From positions 8,916,001-8,980,000 of the forward strand of contig CM069596.1 of the NCBI GenBank assembly GCA_035771175.1: a stretch of 64,000 nucleotides of DNA, in the 5' to 3' direction. The notes beneath the pieces were generated by a model. That model did no database searches. It was not told where the DNA came from and was given only the letters and a program-made list of their open reading frames with translations. Positions 46,801 to 58,723 of the stretch are shown here, in pieces. Position 1 is the first letter of the stretch. Each line of letters begins with the position of its first letter. A program made the translations under genes and the position numbers. The stretch is from Paratinospora sagittata. Taxonomy: Eukaryota; Streptophyta; Magnoliopsida; Ranunculales; Menispermaceae.

Positions 46801-48286
46801 AGACGCCAGTTCTCGAAGGAATCTCTATCTGAAGGTGGGGAACAAAACATAGGTTTGCGTGTCTTATAACTTTTATTAAAGTTTACATTCATTTATCATT
46901 ATGTCTACTATTTATTTACACTGCATTATTGTGTATAATGTTTATACTTGCCATACTTATGCCTGTATATTTGGAGTTCATGTATTACATTGTTGTTATG
47001 CTAGATTAGTGGTTAATTTGGCTTAACCAGACTCAGTCTTGTCCTCAGTAACTTTAAATAGTGAACGGGAGGCAGCGTGCCGCTCTAAACAATTGATATT
47101 TAAGTAGACCTCGTGTCCCACCTCTCAACTTGAGGCTGATCTGGTTGGTCTTATTTGAAAGCTATCGGCTTATACAAGTAATACTGAATGTCCTAACCTT
47201 GCACGTGGTGATACCGACCCTGATAAGGTCACCAGACGTTGCCAAATCTTGTTTAATGTTAAGTAAATACCGGACCAGTTCATGCATTTGGATCATACAT
47301 AAGCACCACCTAGGGACGTATATTGTTTATGATTCATAGAAATGTTAGAAGCAATGTTTACTATTCATTATAGTTCTCTGGAGAGGAACGTACAATGAGA
47401 ACCCGACTACTCCTAGGGAGGGACATCTGTACGTGAATCCAGAGCGTCGTTCCTAAGGAGGAACGTATAATGAGAACTCGGCTACTCCTGGGAAGGGACA
47501 TCTGTGCATGAACTCAGGCGACGTACAATCACCAAATCAATACGAGACGGTGTCATGCATACATACATATTAGATTGATTATGATGCTCTGATGTGTATT
47601 TAAGATATTTGATTATGAAGTTTGCTTTATTAATTATTATATTCACAAACTATTTTACCCACTGAGCGTGTAGCTCACCCCGTTGTTATTTAATTTTTCA
47701 CAGGAGATTAGGGTGGACTGGATGCAGGTTTTTGAGCCCACATTTTTATACCCTTTGTATTATTCATTGGGGATTTTGGGAAGATGCTCCCTTAACTATT
47801 TCATGTACAAATATATTCTGAAATTAATAAAATTAGACTTGTACTTAATCGTGTTTCTGCTCACTCGGTTATTGTTATAATGCATTCGCACCCTATCTGT
47901 GAGTGTTCCACCGATTTAGGCGCGTCCGGGCGGGGTGTGACAACCATACCGTTGTGCACATCTTGTAAGATTTCAAGAATGTCATCATCAAACTCTGCAT
48001 CAGATGTACATTCATGAGTCGTACTCATATGACTGGATGCACTGGTGCAGTACGATATTTCCTATCCATGGTGAATCCATCGTGTGTACGATTGTGATAT
48101 ACCATAAATAAATAAGTGGGTTTCCACCTCATCAATGCTTCTTTCTCTAGTATTCAAGCAATCTTGACATGGGCTTCGAATCAAATCATCATGAGCATGT
48201 GATTTTGCAAAGTCTAAAAATTCTTTCATGCCATTAACGTATTTCTTACTAAGTCTATTAGTTTCAAACATCCAACTCTTACCCAT
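43802..48286 (-). pseudogene. CACTA (En/Spm) transposase, TNP2 type, disrupted
   Basis: Read on the minus strand from the ATG at 48286: MGKSWMFETNRLSKKYVNG and MKEFLDFAKSHA form the transposase-associated N-terminal domain, with DLIRSPCQDCLN. After a spacer rich in acidic residues (ECTSDAEFDDDILEIL), the gene has CPECGESRWKRN near 46200. The TNP2 core follows: FDALYPWIASDPRNVRLGLA and FGNMSNSYNMWPVVL near 45900, PGPRAPSKDIDVYMQPL near 45770, FRMHASILWTISYFPAY. Then DLSYWHKLKLRHNLDVMHVE and KNICGNIVDTLL near 45240, and MVHLAIHLPQEAQFAGPV and FRWMYPSE near 44720. The C-terminal domain reads SGVSVEGDHN and IDFYGVLYDVIEL near 43840. Frameshifts near 45545 and other stops, plus the solo LTR at 46574-47942, inactivate it. 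Confidence 0.92.
46574..47942 (+). mobile_element. Solo LTR of a Ty3/gypsy family, inserted in the CACTA transposase
   Basis: A 1369-bp block with ends TGTAATACCC and GGGGTGTGACA is flanked on both sides by ACCAT (46569-46573 and 47943-47947), a 5-bp target duplication. It matches, over its length, the LTRs at 56832-58229 and 61916-63372, including the TTTTACCCACTGAGCGTGTA phrase common near LTR ends. There is no internal region, so recombination between two LTRs removed it. Removing the block and one ACCAT leaves the transposase reading frame continuous. Open frames inside it are not genes. Confidence 0.95.
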
Positions 48287-50354
48287 TTTCCACAATCTGC
48301 AAACATAAATCACAAAATTAATTATGGTATGTTAAGTATATTAGGCTTTTTTAAAATGCAACACTAATTGTTAGGTTAGTCTATTATTTCAAATAGGTAA
48401 TTCGCCCAATCTTAGTTAGGTATGCATGTTCCATGTTGCTATCATTCTTCACACCTTGATCTAAATCCAAAACCACATCTCTCCTTAGTTCTTCAATTAC
48501 ACTTTCTCTAGTATGTATTTTATACTAAATTAGTCAAAATAACCCAATAGTGCAAAATATATGTGCTACTTTTGTGCACACCAAGAATAATAGAAAATGC
48601 ATAAAACTTGTCACGAATTAGATCAAGTTTTTTTTCTTAAGTATGAGAAATTTGATCAAGTGCAAGATCATACTTGCAATACTAAACCAAAACACTCTAA
48701 ATTGTCCACCAATATACAACAAACATTTACATATATGCATGTGTGGGTTGGATAGAAGTAGATTTTAAGGAAACTCCTCAATTTGTTATATTAAGAGCCA
48801 CATATAAATAATAAGTGATGGTATATTGAGTTAATAAACAACACTAAAAAAGAAAACTAATGTTATAATAATTCCGCTCGTGTATCCACCATATGTGTAA
48901 GTGAAAATTATTGTTCCATTATCTGAAAAAATTAGACAAATTATAAATAAGCTTCATTCTCAAGAGCTCAAGGAGCATATGTTTGATATGAGATTTATAT
49001 AATCGATTGGTACACTATCTGTCTACCATGAGGATAAGATAAATATAAATTTTAGAAAATAGATTATAGCCTCATATTTTTTGATTAATGTAAAAAATCC
49101 TTTAGCTTAAAGTCATTCGTTCTTTTGCTATTTATTTGTAATTGTTTATGATTAAGCTCATTATAAGATTTTCTACTTCTTATTAGTTCGTAACTACTTT
49201 TGTTTATAATTTTTTTTTCTTCTATATTTACAATGCAAATCTTCAAATTCTTTTATATGTATTTGCATTGAAAACTAGTTAGAATTCTACTCAAAATTTG
49301 TTGCTTGCACCACATGCCTTACATTTGTTAAATAGTATATATTGAATCAAGATAAAAAGAGAATAAACTATTTAAACTTGTAATTTAATTGTTTGACAAT
49401 AGACATTAGCTCCAAAAGTCACAATTCAAGCTTTTAGAAAGTGTACCCTTACCCAATCCATACACAAACAAAAAGAACAAAAAAGCAAGAAAGAAATAAA
49501 GAATGATTTAAACGTAGGCTTGAACATGATAAAAAAAAATAAATATATTCATTAGAGTTGGTTTAGGAGTAATATACATCTAATATCAATAACAATAAAA
49601 AAACTACATATAAATAATGATTTCTTGATTTCTTGCATGATCTGTAATTCTTAATTTCAGGTATAATTTGTTCTTTCGTGGCCTTTTAAAAGTAATAAAT
49701 AAATAAATAAATAAAATCTCTTTTTTGCAAGTTGTTGCTCTTAGTTTTGTCATTGTCAGTAATTAGACAAGTTAATAAATTAATCAAAGATGAGGAAAGC
49801 TATATATAGCGTAAGAAAATTCGGAAGATAACACAAAAAAAAAAAAAAGTTAATGGGATTTCTAACTTTTAGTTTTATTGCATTGGAAAACAATTTATTA
49901 AGGAAAAAGTTAACATCAACCATTGCCACATCAAAGATTATGTCTCATTTGTTGCAAACCCCTTTTCTTCTCATAAAGGCGAATAACTATTTTTATAGTG
50001 AGAGGCTAGCATTGATTAGTTAACAAACCAAGTGTGTAATGAGATAGTTATGCATGTTCCTAAATGAATGTAATTCCAACTTATCTTGATACTCAATAGG
50101 AGTGACAACTTTCTATCAATTCTAATGTATAATTCATCTTAAATTATAGGCTTCAAAATGCAAAACCTTTGAATATAATTTACCCCATTATCAAACCCAT
50201 GTGCTTATCATTATTATCCTTCATCACTTTCTAACTATAGTCATTCCAATATCCTTTATAATTCCTTCTTGGCGTAAATAAAATATCACAAAAGAACTTT
50301 AACATCATTCTTGTCTCACTATGTAACTAAGTGAGTCTCATAAAGTAGGGGGTA
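48287..50354. other. AT-rich DNA 5' of the CACTA transposase
   Basis: Two kilobases without any recognised coding sequence or repeat; short poly-A/T runs and (ATAA)n at 49695-49715. If the CACTA element extends to 60171, this is its 5' untranslated region or first intron. Confidence 0.5.
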
Positions 50355-52585
50355 TGTGATGCCCCGAAAACATCATTCTTGTTTCGCTCAAACTTATAGA
50401 TCTCCCCAATTTACCGTTGGATGGATATCAAATTTGGGCATGTAGTTTAAAACTTTATGCATTCTGAACGGTTGAGATCTTTATTACAGGTTTAGTCTAA
50501 GAGATCTAACATCTCAAACAAAGATGGTCGGAAATTCTAGATTTCTCATGTCATTTTGCTCAAACTTATAGATCTCCTCAATCTACCGTTGGATGGATAT
50601 AAAATTTGGGTATGTATTTTACAACTGATATTTCTACATTTGGAACGGTGAAGATGTTTATGGAGAAAGTATGTTGTGTGATATAGTCATATGAGTTTGA
50701 GTATTTGCAGCAGGAAAGGGGAAATTATCTGATTAGAGACTTGTTCATCAAAGATACTTATCTTTTCGGTCCACCGTTGGATTGGGCTGATATTTGGACA
50801 GGAGGTTTGTTTCCTCACATACTTCAATCTGTTCAGTTGATTTTGTGCTTACATATTTTTGTTGGTAGATTGATACATCTGAACAGAATATTAAATGAAG
50901 AATTGGTAGGGTTGTTTGTATTAGACCTAAATTTAGAATATGAACTTAGACCTTTCCAAATAGCTTGCATGTCAACTATGTTGACCTAGTTGCCATTGTT
51001 GATGAACCCATAATGCAAAATCAGTGATATACATGGCTGAACATGGTGACCTAGTGTAAATCGGCAATATGGCCTAAGTATGAAAATTTTCATATTTTGG
51101 GGCTTTCGATGCTTTTGGCCTAGAATCATTGAATTGATGCAACTTATATTTAATTAAGCATGATTAGGGTTGATTATGCTACTGATTTGGTGGTTGTGAC
51201 CATATCATGGGTTAGGCCTACTTGTGATCAAGTGACCCAATTTGGGCATGTTTATGCCTAAGGAATTGAAAATCAGTATTTTTGATTAATAAAATGGTTT
51301 ATGAATGAGAACTATGCATTAGAGGTTTATAAATGAGAACTATGTATTAGAGGCCTAAGTCATGTGATTTGAGTTGAATGATGGAATTAGAGGAGATTTA
51401 GGCCTATTGTCTATATGTGGGCTGATTTAGGGTTGATGTGTAATGTCCATGTGATTGAGCATAGAAATTGATGTATGGTAGGATATCGATGAATGTTTCA
51501 GGATCTTGATTGGGTTTATTCGATTTGGTGGTCGTGTGTGGTTAAATACTCTCGCGAGGCTTGGTTGTGAGTAGACTTCATTTATGATTATATCTTTTAT
51601 GTCATCATATCACTTATATATATATTGTATATTGAAAGAATGAATGTGTTCTAATGTTTTGAATGATGCATTGATTTGAGAAAACCTTATAACTTTGGTT
51701 TGACCCATCTATCTGGCTAATAGGGGGACTTAACCTTGTCATAGGAGGGTTTTAAAAAAGGAAATGATTGGGAACGGTACGGTGAAATAGACGTGCACTA
51801 GTAACCCCAAATAAACATGATTGGGGTCAACGGTACGATGAAATAGACGTGCACTAGTAACCCTAATGCATGTGAAATGTGGATCCAAATTGATAAACTT
51901 TTACTTGCATCGAACTTATTATAAATGCTTGATATCTATATGTTATGAGCTTTTAATCATGCTACACATTGACATGCATACATGATATTTATTGATGAGT
52001 ATTGATAGCATATTTGAATTCTATTCACTGGGCACTGTTGGCTCACCCTCATTTTCCTCTTTCAGGTCCTTCTGTCCCGAATAAGGGCAAAGGAGTAGTC
52101 ATATCTTGAGGGCCTTGCCTGCTAGAGAATCCAAAGCCTCGATGTGAGTTGAGAGGCATTTTGATTGAATTGTGTTTTAAATTATGAAGTATTATATTTT
52201 GGATTATGTAATTATAATACTTACCACATTGTAGTACGGGTGAGTTGAGACTTGTTAGATAGACCATGTGGGCATATGAAGGTTTTTATTTGTACCCACA
52301 ATTTTGGACTTTATGTGTATGTCAATTTTAATGGACTGTAGGGATTATGATTTTATTTATGGTTCATTTTTGTGGATTATCTCTTGTCTTGGATGATTAA
52401 TACGGTGGGTAGTTTTGTTTAGTACCTTTTGATATTATGTTGTTGTTTGAGATAAGGCTCGTAGGGTCTCAACCACCTCACGGGAGTTGAGGAGTGGTCG
52501 GAGATGCCTACGCCGGGCGTCCCACCCTGGTATTCCGCATGCCATTTCCTGCGGGGTTGGTGGTCCGGGGTGCGGGGTCGCTACA
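50355..52585 (+). mobile_element. Probable solo LTR of a second Ty3/gypsy family
   Basis: The block starts TGTGATGCCCCGAAAAC and ends GCGGGGTCGCTACA, with TG...CA ends. Near its 3' third it has CACTGGGCACTGTTGGCTCA, the counterpart of the CCCACTGAGCGTGTAGCTCA phrase in the other LTRs. Flanks GGGTA (50350-50354) and GGGCA (52586-52590) agree at four of five bases. Two ~110-bp internal copies (50390 and 50560) share CTCAAACTTATAGATCTCC. No polypurine tract, primer site or coding sequence adjoins it, hence solo. The open frame at 50705-50989 is not a gene. Confidence 0.7.
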
Positions 52586-53049
52586 GGGCATGTTCAAGCA
52601 ACTCTATACAAGACGTAGCTAAGACAATCATTTTAAAATCATATGAAAACCATTTTATTTTACCCTAAGTCTTGATGTAACTAAATCAAGGGAATTTATG
52701 GATGCCTTACTTGGTAACTATTTGCACCATGAAATTCTTTTTAACAATTTGATTCATATATTCTAAGAAAGAAAATTGATCCATGCCCAAATAAAAAGAA
52801 TACAAATCAATTTTACACAATATCTTCAATGGAAAACTAAACAACACTCAAACCCAATTCTAAAACAAAAAACAGAGTTCTAACTTAAAATAGGGTTTCC
52901 TTTTTAACATTTAAAAAAAAAATCAGAAACAAAAAACTAAACTCTCAAACCCAAATCTAAAACAAAAAACAATGTTCTAACTTAAAATAGGGTTTCCATT
53001 TTAACATTTAAAAAAAAAATTTGAAACAAAAAACTAAGCGACACTCAAA
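52586..53049. repeat. Tandem-repeat array, first segment
   Basis: From about 52840 the words AAACAACACTCAAACCCAA, AAAACAAAAAACA and AAATAGGGTTTCCTTTTTAA recur about every 90-110 bp. The array is interrupted at 53054 by a gypsy element and continues at 58235. 52586-52840 shows nothing recognisable. Confidence 0.75.
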
Positions 53050-53054
53050 CCCAA
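53050..53054. repeat. Target-site duplication CCCAA (left copy)
   Basis: CCCAA precedes the left LTR edge at 53055 and recurs at 58230-58234 directly after the right LTR edge. Confidence 0.9.
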
Positions 53055-53668
53055 TGTAATACCCTAGGTTTGCACACAAAAAAAAACTTGTGCGGGAAAC
53101 CTGCTCGAACATTCGAGTGGCTGCCCGGACATTCGGACACATGCCCGAACGTTTAGGCACCAAAATCTCTACATAAGGAACCCCTCCCCCTCCTCATTTC
53201 TCACACCAAAATCACTCTCCTTGTGATTTTTCCTTCTCTTTTTCACCCATTTTGAGTTTTTGTCTTCTGAGACTCTATTTCTGAGACTCTTTGTGCGGTG
53301 CAATGCGGTTCTGCCCGAGGGAAAGCGTCAGTTCTGAAAGAAGTTCTTTTCTGAAGGTAGAGAACGAAACATAGGTTTGTGTGTCTTATAACTTTTATTA
53401 AAGTTTACATTTATTTATCATCATGTCTACTATTCATTAACACTGCATTATTGCATATAATGTTTATACTGTCATAGTTATGCCTGTATATTTGGAGTTC
53501 ATGTATTACACTGTTGCTATGCCGAATTAGTGGTCAATCTGACTCAACCAGACTCAGTCTTGTCCTCAGTAACTTTAAATAGTGAACGGGAGGTAGTGTG
53601 CTGCTCTAGGCGATTGGTATTTAAGCAGACCTCGTGTCTCACCTCTCAACTGGAGACTGATCTGGTTT

Positions 53669-56190
53669 CTCTAAGATTGATTTATGATCCGGTTATCACC
53701 AACTCCGGATCCGAGAGTCGGACATTACCAAGACGGCATTCAGTTCTTGGTCATGTCGTTCGGTCTAACAAATACACCTGCTGCATTCATGGATTTGATG
53801 AACCGCATCTTTCGGTTATACTTAGATCGATTTGTGGTGGTTTTTGTGGACGATATCTTGATATATTTCTCAACCGAGGAAGACCATAAGATACATTTGA
53901 AGATAGTCCTCCAGACCTTGAGAAGCCACCAATTGTATACAAAGTTGAGTAAGTGCGAATTTTGGGCGAGGCGAGTTCAATTCCTAGGCCATGTGGTTTC
54001 AGGTAATGGCATTGAGGTAGATCCTTTTAAGGTTGAAACGGTTTTAAACTGGAAGCAGCCTATCACTGTTACTCAGATTATGAGTTTTCTTGGTTTGGCT
54101 GGCTATTATAGACGCTTCATCAAGGACGTCTCAAAGATTGCTGAACCTATGACCAAGCTCACTCGGAAAGAAGTGTGATTCATCTGGAATCCCGCCTGCG
54201 AAACATCATTTCAGGAATTGAAGAAGCGCCTCACGACGGCACCAGTACTGATCACTCCAAGAAATGCACTTGGATTTTTATTATACACTATTGCCTCTCT
54301 CCAAGGCTTAGGTGCAGTACTAATGCAAGAAGGCCAAGTTGTCATATATGCCTCGAGGCAACTGAAGATTCATGAGGGTAATTACCCAACACATGACTTG
54401 GAACTTGCAGCGGTCATATTTGCACTGAAGTTATGTTGTCATTACCTATACGGTGAACGGTTTGAGGTCTTCTTGGATCACAAGAGTCTTAAGTACATCT
54501 ACACCTAGAGAGACCTAAACCTCCACCAAAGACGATGGTTGGAATTTTTGAAAGATTATGACTTTCAACTCCAGTATCATCCTGGTAAGGCCAATGTTGT
54601 GGCTGATACCCTGAGAAGAAAATCTTATGTTGCTTGCACTCTTAACTTCGAAATGGAGAAGTTGGCTACAGAGATGAAAAATTTTAACCTACAACTGATC
54701 GAAGAGGGACCAAGATCGCGACTCTCTCAATTATCAACCAACTCTGAGCTAGTTCGAAAGATTTCAGTAGCTCAAGCCAACGACCCTATGTTAATGGAGA
54801 AACAATAACTTCTACTCAGCGGATAAGACCTTCCTCACTGATCGGTCTCTTAAGACGGGGCCATTTTTTATAAAAAATGTCTCTGTCTACCGAATGATCC
54901 AGAGGTTCGGAAAGAAGTGCTCATTGAGATGCACTGTTCGAGGTTCGCTATGCATCCTGGGGGTGACAAGATGTATAAGGATGTCAAACGACAATTCGGG
55001 TTTTCTGGAATGAAGAAGGCAATTGCAGACTTTGTTGCTTGATGTCTCGTTTGCTAGCAAGTTAAGGCAGAATGAAGACTTCCCTCTGGACTTCTCCAAC
55101 CGTTACCTATTGGAGAGTGGAAGTGGGAGAACATTGTAATGGATTTTGTTATGGCCTTGCCTCAAAATCATAAAGGGCAAGATGTTATATGGGTTATCAT
55201 TGGCAGACTTACAAAGTCTGTACACTTCTTGCCAATAAAGTTCACGGATAACCCTGCCAAACTTTCCGAACTATATGAAAGAGAGATCGTATGCCTCCAT
55301 GGCATACCACTCACGATCGTCTCTGATCGAGACCCTCGATTCACATCAAAGTTTTGGCAAAGCTTCCAGAGTAGAATGAGCTCTAAGATCACCATGAGTA
55401 CGACCTTCCACCCTCAGACTGATGGGCAGTCAAAACGTCTTATCCAAATCTTGGAAGACATGTTACGGTGTTGCATTTTGACTTTAATGACGGATGGGAA
55501 AAACACTTACATTTAGCTGAGTTTGCGTACAACAACAGCTACCAAACTAGTATCGACATGGCACCGTATGAGGCTCTCTATGGTCACCCTTGCAGATATT
55601 CGGTATGTTGGTTAGATATGGCAGATCGACAGTAGTTGGGCCCTGAACTAGTTCAAGAGACTTCTGAGAATATCACATTAGTAAAGGAATGACTTCGTGT
55701 TGTACAAAGTCGATAGAAATGTTATGCTGACAAGCGGAGGCAGCCTCTAGAATTTGATAAGGGGGACTTGGGTTTTCTAAAAGTTCAGCCCACAAGAGGT
55801 GTCAAACGCTTTGGGATCAAATGAAAGCTCTCCCCACGGTATATCGGTCCATTTCAGATCATTGAACGTATTGGCAAACTTGCTTATCGTCTGTCCCTTC
55901 CGTTGTCCATGTCTAAGGTTCACGACGTTTTTCACGTATCCATGCTTCGAAAGTATCGTCCTGATCCTTCGCATATCATCCCTCTAATCGAGGTACGAGT
56001 TGAAAAAGGAAATAGGTATCATGAGAGAGCGATACAAATTTTGGATAGAAAAACTCAAAAGCTATGGCGGAGTAGCGTACCACTTGTGAAAGTGCTCTAG
56101 GATCACACACAGCGTCGAGGAAGCAACATGGGAACTAGAAGCAACAATTAAACAGAAATACCCTGAATTGTTTTCTAGGAATAATTAATG
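53669..56190 (+). pseudogene. Gypsy pol: reverse transcriptase (partial), RNase H, integrase, chromodomain
   Basis: After the junction the frame gives FSKIDL and [11 protein letters not shown], then a second small deletion, then [20 protein letters not shown], the active-site motif [14 protein letters not shown] (FVDD), [16 protein letters not shown] and [19 protein letters not shown] at 54176-54178 precedes RNase H, with [33 protein letters not shown] and DHKSLKYI. The tether/zinc region is at 54540-55080. Integrase: MDFVMALPQNHKGQDVIWVI at 55139, VSDRDPRFTSKFWQSF, TTFHPQTDGQSKR, then the C-terminal PLSMSKVHDVFHVSMLRKY. A chromodomain-like end (VEEATWELEATIKQKYPELF) stops near 56187. At least five stops or shifts prevent expression. 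Confidence 0.92.
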
Positions 56191-56831
56191 ATGTGATACA
56201 TTATACTATTTCACTTATCAATAAAATGATGAAACTTTGTTTACACATATCTTAATACATCGTTTCACTTGAATAACTATGTAGATGTCTGAAAATAATA
56301 TCAATGGATATAGTGATGCACACATGCAGTGACCTCTTTGGCAACCAGTGGCTACTACTCAAGGATCAACATCAAGTCACAACTACTTTGCATCACCAAC
56401 TCCATCGCCACACAGATAACGATCCTTATCTCCAGAGCGTGAATGGCTTTTTCGTAACAATTTTGCCCAAAACAGTTCCATGCCCTCATCTTGGCAGGAC
56501 CTTCTACCAAAATTGCCAAGCGGCCGTATTCAAGCAACAACACGAAAAAACATCCCACCACTCAACCTACCTCTCCTCAAACGATGTAACCAGCGCCCTA
56601 CACCACCATCTGTTAAGCAAAGGTTGGAATCTTCTGAGGACGAATTCGACTCCATTTGCTCTCCATAGTTTCATGATGTTGAGGATTCCACTGGCTACAG
56701 TGCCATTCAGGGACCATATAGGCACTACCTTGAACTAGCAAACGATGACGCCGACAGTGAATCTCAAGGAGATAACCATCATGACTACTTGAACTGATTT
56801 TGAGGGCGAAATCCTGTTAAGAGGGGTAGAG
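56191..56831 (+). other. Post-integrase region of the gypsy element, conserved between copies
   Basis: 640 bp between the end of pol and the 3' LTR. From 56449 on it matches 61535-61915. One frame reads VTILPKT...PHLGR and YQNCQAAV-type sequence, and a second frame an acidic stretch ESSEDEFDS, FHDVED, AIQGPYRHYLELANDDADS; both are open in both copies for long stretches. No known domain was recognised. It may be an extra 3' reading frame or displaced gag tail. Confidence 0.45.
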
Positions 56832-58229
56832 TGCAATACCCTAGGTTTGCACCAAAAAAACATTTTTGTTCGGGCAACCTGCCCGAACGTTTGGGTGGCT
56901 GCCCGGACGTTCAGGTGCCAAAATCTCTATATAAGAAACCCCTCCCCCTCCTCATTTCTCACACCAAAATCACTCTCATTGTGAGTTTTCCTTCTCTTTC
57001 TCGCCCATTTTGAGTTTTTGTCTTCTGAGACTCTTTCCGAGACTCTCTGTGCGGTGCAACGCGATTCTGCCCGTGGGAAAGCGTCAGTTCTGAAAGAAGT
57101 TCTTATATGAAGGTGGAGAACGAAACATAGGTTTGCGTGTCTTATAACTTTTATTAAAGTTTACATTCATTTATCATCATGTTTACTATTCATTTATATT
57201 GCATTATTGCATATAATGTTTATACTGTCATAGTTATGCCTGTATATTTGGAGTTCATGTTTTACACCGTTGCTATGCCGGATTAGTGGTCAATCTAACT
57301 CATCTAGACTCAATCTTGTTCTCAATAACTTTAAATAGTGAACGGGAGGCAGTGTGTTGCTCTAGGCGATTGATATTTAAGCAGACCTCGTGTCTCACCT
57401 CTCAACTGGAGACTGATATGGTTGGTCTTATTGAAAGCTATCAGCTTATACAAGGAATACTGAATGTCCTAACCTTGCGCGTCGTGATACCGACCCTGAT
57501 AAGGATCACTGGATGTTGCCAAAGTCAGTCTAAATGTTAAGTAAAGACTAGACTAGTGGATTAGACCAGTTCATGCATTGACATCATACATATCACCACC
57601 TAGGGACGTGTGTGGTTTATGATTCATAAAATAGTTAGAAGCAATGCTCGCTATTCATTATATTTCTCTTGAGAGGGACATACTATGTGAACCTGGCTAC
57701 TCCTAGGGAGGGACATCTGTACGTGAATTCAGAGCATCGTTCCTGAAGAGGGACGTACAATGAGAACTCGACTACGCCTGGGGAGGGTCATATGTACGTG
57801 AACTCAGGCGATGTACAATCATCAAACCAATACGTGACGGTATCATGCATACATACATGTTGAATTGACTTTGATGCTTTGATGTGTATTTAAGATATTT
57901 GATTATGAAGTTTGCTTTATTAATTGTTATATTCACGAACTATTTTACCCACTGAGCTTGTAGTTGACCCCGTTGTTATCCAATTTTTCACAGGAAGTGT
58001 GGACTTGGTGCAGGTTTTGGGGCCCACATTTTGTGCCCTTTGTATTATTCATTGGGGATTTTTGGGAGAATGTTCCCTTAACTATTTCATGTACAATCAT
58101 ATTTTGAATTTAATGAAATCAGACTTGTACTTAATCATGCTTTTGCGTACTCTGTATATTGTTATAATGTATTCGCACCCCGTTCGTGAGTGTCCTGCCG
58201 GTTTAGGTGCGTCCGGGAGGGGTGTGACA
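56832..58229 (+). repeat. 3' LTR of the deleted gypsy element
   Basis: 1398 bp, beginning TGCAATACCCTAGG and ending GGGGTGTGACA, matching the solo LTR at 46574-47942 throughout. The LTR includes a short TATA-like and leader-like segment (CCTCATTTCTCACACCAAAA) near its start and TTTTACCCACTGAGC near its end. Confidence 0.95.
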
Positions 58230-58234
58230 CCCAA

Positions 58235-58718
58235 ATCTAAACAAAAAATAGAGTTTTATACAATATCTTCAAAGGAAAACTAAACACACTCAAACCCAAA
58301 TCTAAACCAAAAGATAAAGTTCTAACTCAAAATAGGGTTTCTTTTTTAACACTTAAAAAAAAAAATCAGAAACAAAAATCTAAACAACACTCAAACCCAA
58401 ATCTAAAACATAAAATAGAGTTCAAAGGAAACTAAACAACACTCAAACCCAAATCCAAAACAAAAAATAGTGTTTTAACCCAAACTCAAATCTTAAACAA
58501 AAAACAAAGTTCTAACTCAAAATAGGGTTTCCTTTTTAACATTTAAAAAAAAATCAAAAACAAAAATCTAAACAACACTTAAACCCAAATCTAAAACAAA
58601 AAAAAGAGTCCAAAGGAAAACTAAACAACACTCAAACCCAAATCTAAAACAAAAAAATAAAGTTCTAACTCAAAATAGGGTTTCCTTTTTAACATTTTAA
58701 AAAAAAATCAGAACAACA
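58235..58718. repeat. Tandem-repeat array, second segment
   Basis: Units of roughly 90-120 bp built from CTAAACAACACTCAAACCCA, AATCTAAAACAAAAAA and AACTCAAAATAGGGTTTCC, followed by an A-run and ATCAGAAACAAAAA. About five units are visible. The gypsy element at the left and the palindromic element at the right are both inserted in it. The array has no protein signal. Confidence 0.85.
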
Positions 58719-58723
58719 CTTAA

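Larger units (their letters stand above)
53055..58229 (+). mobile_element. Ty3/gypsy chromovirus, internally deleted
   Basis: The element is bounded by CCCAA duplications. Left end: 53055-53668 matches only the first ~610 bp of the LTR and then jumps straight into reverse transcriptase sequence, so the rest of the 5' LTR, the primer site, gag, protease and early reverse transcriptase are deleted. Right end: a complete LTR, 56832-58229 (1398 bp, TGCAATACCC to GTGTGACA), preceded by the purine tract GTTAAGAGGGGTAGAG. The pol remainder and a post-integrase region lie between. Confidence 0.93.

Noticed and set aside
50705..50989. 94-residue plus-strand frame
   Set aside because: Lies within a probable LTR and shows no domain.
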